Notes: generated by a model not told the origin, from the sequence alone. A DNA stretch of 7,381 nt from an uncultured Verrucomicrobiota bacterium (GCA_937873255.1 CALMVM010000227.1:5337-12717); one strand, 5' to 3'. Positions 1 to 6,120 are shown, counted from the stretch's first letter. Made by a program: numbers and translations.

Positions 1-2006
1 AAGACCCAGCCCCGGTTGACCGGGACCTTCTGGCGCGCGTGGGATTTCGGGTCGATCCATTCGAGGGTCGCCGCGACGCCCGCCGTTCGTTCGCCGGACG
101 ACCAGTTCCCGACCAGCGCGAGCCCGGTTTCCGAGGCGACCGCCACGCGCATGTCCTGGGCCACGTCGGCGGAGAATAGCGGCTTCTTCAGGTTCGGCGC
201 GTCCAGGCCAAGCCAGAAAATCCGGTGTTTCTCGCGGTCGTAAACGACGAAGGTCCCGGTCCCTTCGGCCACCGAGGTCTCGAACACCGGCATCTCGACG
301 ACGCGGCGGCGCACATCCGGCGCGAACTTCGCGTCTTCGAGCGCCCCCTCGTCGCCGATGCCGAAGAGGATTTTCCAGTTCGCGCCGGCCGGTTCGAGCA
401 CCTGCGTGAGCCGGCTGCCGCTGCCCCAGTCCCGCCCGCTGTGGACGACGAAGCGGTCGGCGCGGGGCCAGGAAAGATCGAGCACGTCGAAAACCGTGAA
501 ATTTTCGGCGACCACCGTCGGCTCGGGAGACGACCCGTAGTTCCAGCGGAAGACCCGGTCGGCGGTGGCGACGGCGAGCGATTCGCCGTCGGGACTGAAC
601 ACCACCTTGCGCACCTGGCCGTCCAGCCGTCTTACTAGGCGGATTTCCTGGCCGGTCACGAGGTCCGCAACCATTGTCGAGCCGTCGTTGCAACCGACCG
701 CCAGATGCCGGCCGTCCCGGGAAAACGCGAGCGCCGTGGCGACGCCGCCGAACGTGAACAGATGCTCGGGCACCAGCAGCCGGCCGTCGGTGAGCAGGCG
801 GTGCGCGAGCACGGCGGCGACGCGGTTGTCGGCGTTCGACTCGATGGCGCGCACCGCCAGGGCGAACGCCTCCGCCGCCTCGCCGCGCGAGGCCAGTTCC
901 AGGGCGATGTCGGCGTCGGCCTTGCTGGCACCGAGCCGTGTCTTGCGTTCGGCCTCGACGGCGGTGCCCCGGGCGGTTTGGGCCTCGCCTTCGGCCTTCA
1001 CGGCGGCGGCGCGGGCGGATTCCGCCTGTTGGCGGGCAGAATCCGCTTGTTGGCGCGCGGCGGATTCCTGGGCGCGCGCCTGTTCCGCATCCGCGCGGCG
1101 GCGCTCGGCCAGACCGCGTTGCCACCAGGCCGCGCCGGCGGCGGCGGCGGCCAAAAGCCCGAGGACGCCGACGGCCGCGAGCCAGCGCCGCAAGGCACTC
1201 GCCCGGGCGCGGGCGCGGGCGAGCTGGTGGGCCTTGTCGCGTTGCGTGAGCGTGCCCAGCGGGAGGGCCAGCGCGCCGGCGATCACCTTGAGCCTCGCCA
1301 GTTCGAGCTGCTGTTCGTAGGCGCGGACCTTTTCGGTCAACTCGCGGGGGGCCAGCGGCGGGCGCGCCGCGTCGTTTTTTTCCTCCAGGGTCGCGCGATA
1401 GGCCGCCGTGGTGGTCCAGCCTTCCTCGCGTCCGCCGTCCGGGCGCGCGTCCGCCGCAATCGGCTCGGTGCGGGCGTCCCAATCCAGCGTGCCGTCCTCG
1501 CGCGGGACGCCGAAGCGCAGCGGCTCGGGGAAACACTCGGCCTCCGCCGGGATGCCCGCGCGCTGTTTGCCCGCGTCGTCGGACGCGTTCGGCTCGCCGT
1601 CGATCATCAGCGCGAGGATGCGGTCGGCCTTGCCCGCTTCCTTGAAAAACCGGATTTCCTCGGCGACGAAGCGCGACTCCACCGCGCGCGGCGAACAGAT
1701 CACCACCAGCAGTTGGCTGTTGGACAGGGCCGTGCGGATGTTGGCCGTCAGGTCGGCGTTGGCGGGCAGTTCCTCCTCGTCGCGGAACACCGGGTAGAGG
1801 CTGGCCGGGATCGTCTCGCCGCGCGTGTTCGCCGTGCCGACGAGATCCGCGGGCACCTCGTAGGTCTCCAGCGATTGGTGCAGCCACGAGGCCCACTGGC
1901 GCCCCGGTTGTTTGTTGTCGGCGTGGCGATAGCTGATGAAGACGGCGTACTTCCGTTCGCTGCCGGCTCGCGTCGTTGACTGCTCGGGGGTGGAATCGTC
2001 CGCCAT
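1..2006 (-). CDS. TIR domain - transmembrane - WD40-like repeat protein (3' end beyond window)
   Basis: The frame is open from an ATG at 2004-2006 to the window edge (668 codons, no stop). An in-frame TAA at 2025-2027 with no other start codon between fixes this start. Residues 20-125 form a TIR domain: the beta-A motif YAVFISYRHADN, then VFRDEEELPA (73-82), then LLVVICSPRAVESRFVAEEI (99-118), where E117 aligns with the catalytic glutamate of NAD-cleaving TIR domains. A helical segment (about 235-270, LKVIAGALALPLGTLTQRD) leads to one hydrophobic helix at about 273-293. An Ala/Gln/Glu-rich probable coiled coil follows (about 295-365). WD40-like blades begin near 410 (ALAFSRDGRHLAVG, VVFSPDGESLAVAT) and continue past the edge. 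With the TIR domain N-terminal to a single helix, the TIR is probably cytoplasmic and the propeller periplasmic. Bacterial TIR proteins of this build are known from large-genome phyla. Roles in signalling or anti-phage NAD depletion are possible but not shown here. Confidence 0.9.
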   Translation of the reverse strand, partial: MADDSTPEQSTTRAGSERKYAVFISYRHADNKQPGRQWASWLHQSLETYEVPADLVGTANTRGETIPASLYPVFRDEEELPANADLTANIRTALSNSQLLVVICSPRAVESRFVAEEIRFFKEAGKADRILALMIDGEPNASDDAGKQRAGIPAEAECFPEPLRFGVPREDGTLDWDARTEPIAADARPDGGREEGWTTTAAYRATLEEKNDAARPPLAPRELTEKVRAYEQQLELARLKVIAGALALPLGTLTQRDKAHQLARARARASALRRWLAAVGVLGLLAAAAAGAAWWQRGLAERRRADAEQARAQESAARQQADSARQQAESARAAAVKAEGEAQTARGTAVEAERKTRLGASKADADIALELASRGEAAEAFALAVRAIESNADNRVAAVLAHRLLTDGRLLVPEHLFTFGGVATALAFSRDGRHLAVGCNDGSTMVADLVTGQEIRLVRRLDGQVRKVVFSPDGESLAVATADRVFRWNYGSSPEPTVVAENFTVFDVLDLSWPRADRFVVHSGRDWGSGSRLTQVLEPAGANWKILFGIGDEGALEDAKFAPDVRRRVVEMPVFETSVAEGTGTFVVYDREKHRIFWLGLDAPNLKKPLFSADVAQDMRVAVASETGLALVGNWSSGERTAGVAATLEWIDPKSHARQKVPVNRGWV
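1021..1062. repeat. Imperfect 21-bp tandem repeat inside the TIR gene
   Basis: Two adjacent 21-bp units (1021-1041 and 1042-1062, each beginning TCCGC.TGTTGGCG on the plus strand) differ at a few positions. A third, more diverged unit follows. On the coding strand they give the heptads QQADSAR and QQAESAR in the coiled coil. The 21-bp length keeps the frame, so the array can change the coiled-coil length without breaking the gene. Confidence 0.6.
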
Positions 2007-2175
2007 GAAATCGTGGTTGCGTTTTTACCTACGGGAGAGGGTTATACGAATTTTGTGCGCGAAGGCCAGCGCGTTCCGGGGATCATGCCGCCAGGGACCC
2101 GAACACCGGTAAAAATGGGACAAGCGCGCCGCGAAAAATCGGACACATGCCCTGCAGGATTCTTGCGCGTGGGGA

Positions 2176-2200
2176 GAACGAACCCGTTTCCCGTTCGTTC
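2176..2200. promoter_or_regulatory. 8-bp perfect inverted repeat (possible operator)
   Basis: GAACGAAC (2176-2183) and GTTCGTTC (2193-2200) are exact reverse complements separated by 9 bases. CCCGT (2183-2187) can instead pair with ACGGG (2201-2205), so two mutually exclusive hairpins are possible. It lies between the divergent genes, just left of the TTGACA at 2218. An operator for a dimeric regulator is a guess from symmetry and position. Confidence 0.35.
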
Positions 2201-2256
2201 ACGGGCGCGATAAGGAATTGACAGACAGGCACTTCTTCCGTTCTTTCGGAGTCATC

Positions 2257-2272
2257 CGTCCCGCACGGGACG
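2257..2272. repeat. Small hairpin upstream of the secreted-protein gene
   Basis: CGTCCC (2257-2262) pairs perfectly with GGGACG (2267-2272) around a GCAC loop, 37 bp before the ATG at 2310. If transcription begins near the TTGACA at 2218, the hairpin would lie in the 5' leader. There is no T-run, so it is not a terminator. No function can be assigned. Confidence 0.3.
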
Positions 2273-2309
2273 CCCAACCCCTCACCCGCCGAAACCGACC
2301 ATTCGCAAA

Positions 2310-3479
2310 ATGAAGCTGCTTGCCTCCCTCTCGCTCGCCGTCCTGCTCGCCAGCGCTGCCGCCACGTCGGCTGCCACGCCCACGCTCATCAACGCCGAGC
2401 CCAGCGGCAAGCGGCTGCTTTCCGTCTCGGACTCGGACGTGACGTCCGAGGCCACCGGCAAGATCGCCCTCCACATCCATAACGACGAGTTGCTGCTCAG
2501 CCTCCACGATCCCGCCATCCTCTTTGTGGACGGCACCGACGTGCGGCCGACCCCGGCCGGGGTCGTGCTGGCGACCTTCGACGGCGAGGACATCCGCCAC
2601 GGCCGCAACGGCAAGGTCGTCATCAACTACCACCACCCCGACATCTGCCCCGATTCCGCCTCCAACCGCATTTACACCGTGCAGGGACCGATGTTGAGCA
2701 AACAGCAACTCGTCGCGGTGCTCTACGTGCTCAAGCCGGAGCTTTTCAAGCTGACGGCCGAGGAGGAAGCCGCGCAAAAGAAGGAGATGGCCGACAACGC
2801 CGCCGAGGCCGAACGCGAAGCCAACGCGGACCACATCACCGGCAACTGGATGGTGCTCAACGCCAGCGGCCCGGTCGAAAAGATCGGCAACGGTTCCATC
2901 GTTTTCGGACCCAAGAAAGGGCAGTCCTACCAGATGTCCCTCGATTACTCGAAGAACGGCGGTCCCTTGTGGAACGGCGTCGCCGTGGCGGGCAAGGTCG
3001 AGAGCGACGATCAACCGATCTGGGCCGCCTACGGCACGCCCAAGACCATCGCCATGTGCGTGTACGACATCAGCGGCGGCACGCTGAGCGGCAAGTGGTA
3101 TCCGTGGTACGCCGACGCCGACCCGAAGAACCTCGGCAGCGAGACGGCGACCGGCCCCGCCACGCTCGAAGGCAACTACAAGGTTTCGGGCAAGACGGCG
3201 ACCACGGGCGCGGCCTACTCCGGGACGGTCACGATCAAGGCGCTGGAGATCACCGGGTCGGCCGACGACAGCAAGCCTTACCTACTCACGTGGGATTTCG
3301 CGGGCACGAAGGTCTACGGCATGGGCATCCGCACGGGCAACCGTCTCTATGTTGCCACCGGCGCGGGGGCGGACGTGATCATCGCCAAGTTCACGCTGCA
3401 CAACGGCTCGTTCCACGGCGACTTCTACAAGCGCGGGTCGATGGAGATGGGTTCGACCGCCGCGACGAGCATGAATTGA
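2310..3479 (+). CDS. Secreted protein with two related beta-rich repeats, function unknown
   Basis: The 389-residue product begins with a Sec signal peptide (MKLLASLSLAVLLASAAATSAA; cleavage near residue 22), so it should be periplasmic, surface-located or secreted. Residues 23-145 form an unrecognised N-terminal region with C113. A charged Glu/Lys/Ala-rich linker (149-175) follows. The C-terminal half has two related units: about 178-265 (GNWMVLNASG to GGTLSGKWYPW, containing C250) and about 288-375 (GNYKVSGKTATTG to NGSFHGDFYKRG). Each opens with GN-aromatic-xV, carries a G-x-V/I-x-I/F strand, and ends in a Gly-rich strand plus an aromatic pair. This resembles beta-rich repeats of secreted proteins sometimes labelled fibronectin-binding-like, a comparison from memory only. 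No catalytic motif is visible. The signal peptide and strong codon structure support this strand over the overlapping antisense frame. Confidence 0.85.
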   Translation: MKLLASLSLAVLLASAAATSAATPTLINAEPSGKRLLSVSDSDVTSEATGKIALHIHNDELLLSLHDPAILFVDGTDVRPTPAGVVLATFDGEDIRHGRNGKVVINYHHPDICPDSASNRIYTVQGPMLSKQQLVAVLYVLKPELFKLTAEEEAAQKKEMADNAAEAEREANADHITGNWMVLNASGPVEKIGNGSIVFGPKKGQSYQMSLDYSKNGGPLWNGVAVAGKVESDDQPIWAAYGTPKTIAMCVYDISGGTLSGKWYPWYADADPKNLGSETATGPATLEGNYKVSGKTATTGAAYSGTVTIKALEITGSADDSKPYLLTWDFAGTKVYGMGIRTGNRLYVATGAGADVIIAKFTLHNGSFHGDFYKRGSMEMGSTAATSMN

Positions 3480-3483
3480 TAAA

Positions 3484-3497
3484 GCCGCGCCAGCGGC
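3484..3497 (+). terminator. Short GC hairpin just after the secreted-protein stop
   Basis: GCCGC (3484-3488) pairs with GCGGC (3493-3497) around a four-base loop, five bases after the stop codon. No T-run follows, so it may only protect the transcript end or mean nothing. Confidence 0.2.
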
Positions 3498-3515
3498 AGT
3501 CGTCCACAAGGTCCT

Positions 3516-3610
3516 GATGGCTCTCCGAGCCGTCCGTGGATTTTCCGGCGAGGCGCGCTGTGCGCATGTTGGTCATTCAAGCCAATCGACGGACGGCTCG
3601 GAGAGCCATC
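3516..3610. repeat. BIME-like element: two inverted palindromic (REP-like) arms
   Basis: The left arm (3516-3537) and right arm (3589-3610) are exact 22-bp reverse complements. With one mismatch they extend to 27 bp (3516-3542 and 3584-3610), leaving a 41-bp spacer. Each arm is itself a hairpin: GATGGCTC, a three-base loop and GAGCCGTC fold into an 8-bp stem with one G-T pair. This two-level symmetry is the layout of bacterial interspersed mosaic elements (paired REPs). Similar GGCTCTCCGAGCC palindromes are, from memory, widespread in verrucomicrobial intergenic DNA. It fills the gap between the secreted-protein gene and the kinase, the usual REP location. Confidence 0.75.
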
Positions 3611-3633
3611 CCTACCATTTGCCAGAACGACCG

Positions 3634-3665
3634 GCCGCCGACGCGACCTGACCGGCGGCGGTTTT
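3634..3665 (+). terminator. Terminator-like hairpin before the kinase gene
   Basis: GCCGCCG (3634-3640) pairs with CGGCGGC (3653-3659) across a 12-base loop, followed after GG by TTTT (3662-3665). The short T-run, long loop and 155-bp distance from the upstream stop make it a modest candidate. If real, it would separate kinase transcription from the secreted-protein gene. Confidence 0.35.
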
Positions 3666-3722
3666 CGTGTTCGCGGACCGGCCAAACGTTCGTTAGGATA
3701 ACGGCGAGACAACTCCCCCGCC

Positions 3723-4916
3723 GTGAAGACCGGCTTCATCGACAAACTGATCTCCCGCCTCGGCCGCGTCGGGCCGGACGAGGCGCGGCGGCACCTGTTG
3801 CGCGTCGTCAAGGAGAAAGGGTTCCTCGAAACGATCTTCAACGCGCTCCAGGAGGGCATCGTCGTCACCGACCCGCGCGGACGGATCGTCTACCTCAACG
3901 GCGCGGCCACCGGGTTCTTCGGCCTGAGCGCGCAGGCTTCTGTCGGCCAACCCTTGCAGGAACAGGTTCGCGGCCTCGACTGGCCCGCGCTCACGGGCGG
4001 CGGCGACCTCGTCAGCCGCGACATGGAAGTTTTCTATCCCGCGCACCGGTTCCTGAATTTCTACGTCGTGCCGCTGCACTTGCAGGACGACACCGCCACC
4101 GACGGCCGGGGCGACCCGCACGCGGGTCACGCGGGCCACGCCATGATCGTGCGCGACATCACCGAGGACCGGCGTGAGACGCAGACCACCATCGAAAACG
4201 AACGCCTCTCGGCCCTGACGATGCTCGCCGCCGGCGTCGCGCACGAGATCGGCAACCCGCTCAACTCGTTGACGATCCACCTCCAACTCATGGAGAGGAA
4301 GCTGCGTAAGCTGCCGCCCGACGCACGCGACGGCCTGACCGAGAGCGTGCGTGTCGCGCAGGACGAGATCCGCCGGCTCGACTTCATCGTCAGCCAGTTT
4401 TTGCGCGCGATCCGGCCCGGGGTCGTCGAGACCCGTCCGGGCGACGTGAACGCCATCCTGCGCGAGAGCATCTCCTTTCTCAACGCCGAGATCACCGACC
4501 GCGACATCCTCGTGGAACTCGAATTGGACGACCACCTGCCCGCCGTCGAGTTGGATCACGACCAGATGAAGCAGGCGTTCTACAACGTCATCCGCAACAG
4601 TTTCCAGGCGATGAAAACCGGCGGCATCCTGCGGGTCACGACGACGCTGGAACCCGACTACGTGGCGGTCGGTTTCGTGGATTCGGGCGGCGGCATCGCG
4701 CCGGAGAACATGAGCAAGGTGTTCGACCCGTATTTCACCACCAAGAGCGGCGGCAGCGGGTTGGGACTGCTCATCGTGCGCCGGATCGTGCGCGAACACG
4801 GCGGCGAGATCGAATTGCGCAACGACACCGGCCGCGGCCTGACGGTGGTCATCCGTTTGCCGCACGGTGACCGGCGGGCGAGGATGCTGGGGTTTGGGGA
4901 GAAGGATGAAGGATGA
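3723..4916 (+). CDS. Soluble PAS-HisKA-HATPase sensor histidine kinase
   Basis: This 397-residue kinase autophosphorylates on histidine and would pass the phosphate to a response regulator. An N-terminal helix (8-33, ending RVVKEKGF) leads to a PAS domain (about 34-145, ALQEGIVVTDPRGRIVYLNG). The HisKA helix carries H174 in LAAGVAHEIGNPLNSL. The ATPase domain has the N box (NVIRNSFQAM, N292), G1 (DSGGGIAPE, D320), F box (FDPYFTTK, 334-341) and G2 (GGSGLGL, 343-349), all intact. No transmembrane helix is present, so it should be cytoplasmic and sense an internal signal, as NtrB-type kinases do. The start is GTG: an in-frame TAA lies at 3699-3701 and the next ATG is codon 101. The PAS domain holds a His-rich insertion (131-140). 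The last residues (EKDEG) and the stop lie in a heptamer array. No partner regulator is in the window. Confidence 0.95.
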   Translation: MKTGFIDKLISRLGRVGPDEARRHLLRVVKEKGFLETIFNALQEGIVVTDPRGRIVYLNGAATGFFGLSAQASVGQPLQEQVRGLDWPALTGGGDLVSRDMEVFYPAHRFLNFYVVPLHLQDDTATDGRGDPHAGHAGHAMIVRDITEDRRETQTTIENERLSALTMLAAGVAHEIGNPLNSLTIHLQLMERKLRKLPPDARDGLTESVRVAQDEIRRLDFIVSQFLRAIRPGVVETRPGDVNAILRESISFLNAEITDRDILVELELDDHLPAVELDHDQMKQAFYNVIRNSFQAMKTGGILRVTTTLEPDYVAVGFVDSGGGIAPENMSKVFDPYFTTKSGGSGLGLLIVRRIVREHGGEIELRNDTGRGLTVVIRLPHGDRRARMLGFGEKDEG

Positions 4917-4942
4917 AGGATGAAGGACGAATGACAAATGGC
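4901..4942 (+). repeat. Array of six 7-bp units (GAAGGAT type) at the kinase 3' end
   Basis: The units run head to tail: GAAGGAT three times (4901-4921), GAAGGAC (4922-4928), GAATGAC (4929-4935) and a decayed AAATGGC (4936-4942). They cover the last five kinase codons, the TGA stop (4914-4916) and the downstream gap. Bases 4909-4935 are the reverse complement of 5025-5051 with one mismatch, so the array pairs with the one inside the next gene. Confidence 0.85.
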
Positions 4943-4973
4943 AGAGAGCGAGTGCCAGACTTACTCTTGAAAC

Positions 4974-5480
4974 ATGACACCTCAGAATATCGTCCCACGT
5001 CGTCGCCCGTGCCTTCTGGCCTTCGTCATTCGTCATTCATCCTTCATCCTTTTCTGTTGCTGCCTCTTGGCAGCAGGATGCGGCCACCATCCGCAGACGG
5101 CGGCGGAACTTTTTGACAAGATGCCGAGGCGCTACGGCGGGGAACTGCGCCTCCAGGGCGAAACCGGCACGCGCACGCTCAACGTCGAACTGCTCGACCT
5201 GAAGGTGCGCGACGCCCACCTGTTGGAGTTCAACCGCATCGCCTACGAGGTTTCCGGCGGCGGCGAGGGCGTGCACAAGGGCGAAGCGCCCGTCAAGGGG
5301 ACGGTCTCCGCGCCCGGTGGGGAGATTCGCATCGAGGACGCCAGCGGCGTGGGCGGGGGCGACGCGTTGAAGGCGGGGTCGTTCGAAGGCAAGCTCAGCG
5401 GCGACCTGGAGAAGGTCGAGACGAAGTGGAAGACGGGTTACGACCAGACGGTCGGTTTCCAGGGCAAAGCGGCGAGGTGA
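4974..5480 (+). CDS. Small predicted lipoprotein, function unknown
   Basis: The 168-residue product has a lipoprotein signal peptide: basic n-region (VPRRRP), hydrophobic core (SSFILFCCC) and LLAAGC with C36 as the probable lipidated cysteine (A at -3 is slightly off consensus). The mature part (about 132 residues) is hydrophilic, beta-prone and Gly-rich (GELRLQGETGTRTLNVELLD, KGTVSAPGGEIRIEDASG), with no further membrane segment or catalytic motif. I recognise no family. The start is fixed by an in-frame TGA at 4968-4970, one codon before the ATG. It lies 57 bp after the kinase stop on the same strand and may be co-transcribed, perhaps as an envelope partner; that is speculation. Codons 13-27 (CLLAFVIRHSSFILF) are encoded by heptamer repeats, so the signal peptide seems built or rebuilt from repeat DNA. 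Confidence 0.75.
   Translation: MTPQNIVPRRRPCLLAFVIRHSSFILFCCCLLAAGCGHHPQTAAELFDKMPRRYGGELRLQGETGTRTLNVELLDLKVRDAHLLEFNRIAYEVSGGGEGVHKGEAPVKGTVSAPGGEIRIEDASGVGGGDALKAGSFEGKLSGDLEKVETKWKTGYDQTVGFQGKAAR
5011..5052 (-). repeat. Array of six 7-bp units inside the lipoprotein signal-peptide region
   Basis: On the minus strand the units are AAAGGAT (5046-5052), GAAGGAT (5039-5045), GAATGAC twice (5025-5038), GAAGGCC (5018-5024) and AGAAGGC (5011-5017). It is the inverted partner of the array at 4901-4942. The AGAAGGC unit matches the arrays near 7061 and 7238, linking the two repeat families. The plus strand has no stop here in the gene frame and encodes a mostly hydrophobic stretch. Confidence 0.8.
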
Positions 5481-5496
5481 GCGGTGAACGCCGAAC

Positions 5497-5532
5497 AAAA
5501 AAGGACGGCCCCCCGATAGGGAAGCCGTCCTT
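5497..5532 (-). terminator. Rho-independent terminator of the DUF5684-like gene
   Basis: AAGGACGGC (5501-5509) pairs perfectly with GCCGTCCTT (5524-5532) around a 14-base loop. Read on the minus strand, the stem ends in a run of six T (complement of A5497-5502), the classic intrinsic terminator form. It starts 22 bp past the stop of the minus-strand gene at 5555. It may also act weakly for the converging lipoprotein transcript, whose stop is at 5480, although the plus strand has only TT after the stem. Confidence 0.85.
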
Positions 5533-5554
5533 GTGCCGATGACGAAAACGGGCG

Positions 5555-6040
5555 TTACATCGTGGCGGGCGGATAGCCGCCAGGATAGGGGGCCGCCAGT
5601 CGGCCGCCGGCTCCGATGTAGCGCGCATCACCGAAGCCGAGAATCGGATAGAAAACTGGTGCCAACAAGACCAACCCGGCCGCGAACCCGCCGCTCTTAC
5701 CGAATGCTTTAGCGATGTTGATGCCGATCATGGTCAAGACGAATGGCAATCCGATGAAGTTCACGAACGGAATCAGCAATAGAACGATATACCAGATGGG
5801 CAGCCCGGCAATTTCCAGCAGCACAACGAAATTATACACCGGCACGATCGCCGCCCAACCGGGCTTGCCGGCCTTCGTGAAAACCTTCCACATCCCTGCA
5901 ATGACCAAGGCGAGCACTGCTAGGTAGACAACGAAAAAGATCAATCCCGCGATTGCCCCAACCGCGCCGCCGCCGCCCGAGGACGAATCGGATTGTGCGA
6001 GGAGGCCGGGAAGGTGGAGAGACGCGCTGAAGAGGTTCAT
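5555..6040 (-). CDS. DUF5684-like small integral membrane protein
   Basis: The 161-residue product matches the DUF5684 pattern as I remember it: a first membrane helix (about 26-51), then MWKVFTKAGKPGWAAIVPVY (50-69), hydrophobic stretches at about 69-80 and 82-104, NIAKAFGKSGGFAAGL (108-123), and FYPILGFGDARY (130-141). The conserved blocks lie between helices, which suggests a fixed fold in the inner membrane; the molecular function of the family is not known to me. A Gly/Ser linker (17-25) precedes helix 1 and a Pro/Gly/Tyr-rich tail (PYPGGYPPATM) ends the protein. The gene is visibly less GC-rich than its neighbours. It follows the glycosyltransferase by 123 bp on the same strand, with a hairpin between, so co-transcription is uncertain. 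A good terminator lies just downstream. No Shine-Dalgarno sequence precedes the ATG. Confidence 0.85.
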   Translation of the reverse strand: MNLFSASLHLPGLLAQSDSSSGGGGAVGAIAGLIFFVVYLAVLALVIAGMWKVFTKAGKPGWAAIVPVYNFVVLLEIAGLPIWYIVLLLIPFVNFIGLPFVLTMIGINIAKAFGKSGGFAAGLVLLAPVFYPILGFGDARYIGAGGRLAAPYPGGYPPATM

Positions 6041-6091
6041 GGTCGGTGGTACTTAATGGTTGTCGATGACTGTGTTGGCGTTGATGTAGCG

Positions 6092-6120
6092 GAATCTCGC
6101 GCGGCAACGCGAGCGAATTC
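6092..6120. repeat. Hairpin between the glycosyltransferase and DUF5684-like genes
   Basis: CTCGCG (6096-6101) pairs with CGCGAG (6108-6113) around a six-base loop; GAAT (6092-6095) and ATTC (6117-6120) extend the stem past a three-base bulge. No T-run follows on the minus strand, so it may be a processing or attenuation structure rather than a terminator. Confidence 0.3.

Larger units (their letters stand above)
2007..2309. promoter_or_regulatory. Divergent intergenic region between the TIR gene and the secreted-protein gene
   Basis: These 303 bases contain no convincing gene and must hold the promoters of two genes pointing away from each other. On the minus strand TATAAC (2041-2046) resembles a -10 box about 35 bp before the TIR start, but its -35 match is poor. 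On the plus strand TTGACA (2218-2223) is a perfect -35 box, but the -10 position 17 bp on (TTCTTT) does not match. No Shine-Dalgarno sequence precedes either start. Short dyads at 2176-2200 and 2257-2272 are listed separately. The role follows from gene orientation; the promoter boxes themselves are weak. Confidence 0.4.

Noticed and set aside
705..1979. 424-codon open frame on the plus strand over the TIR gene
   Set aside because: Arg/Gly/Ala-rich translation with no domain, opposite a gene with clear TIR and WD40-like motifs. The same applies to the plus-strand frame at 225-638.
2013..2213. Possible small protein in the divergent region
   Set aside because: No start signal, low-complexity basic translation, and no resemblance to any family; it would occupy the promoter region of two genes.
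2199..3014. 271-codon minus-strand frame over the secreted-protein gene
   Set aside because: No motif, and it lies opposite a gene with a signal peptide and repeated domains. It would also overlap the divergent control region.
3685..3694. AACGTTCGTT upstream of the kinase as a copy of the GTTCGTTC operator-like site
   Set aside because: Only seven bases are shared with one half of the dyad at 2176-2200 and the second half is missing.
3536..4177. 213-codon plus-strand frame starting in the BIME-like element
   Set aside because: Arg/Pro-rich translation in a different frame from the kinase, beginning inside a non-coding palindrome.
3693..5036. 447-codon open frame antisense to the kinase gene
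   Set aside because: The plus strand encodes a complete kinase with every catalytic box. The antisense product has no recognisable domain and is a GC-rich shadow; its N-terminus and a downstream stretch are heptamer repeat translations.
4901..5052. CRISPR-like array
   Set aside because: Units are 7 bp head to tail with no spacers; this is a minisatellite.
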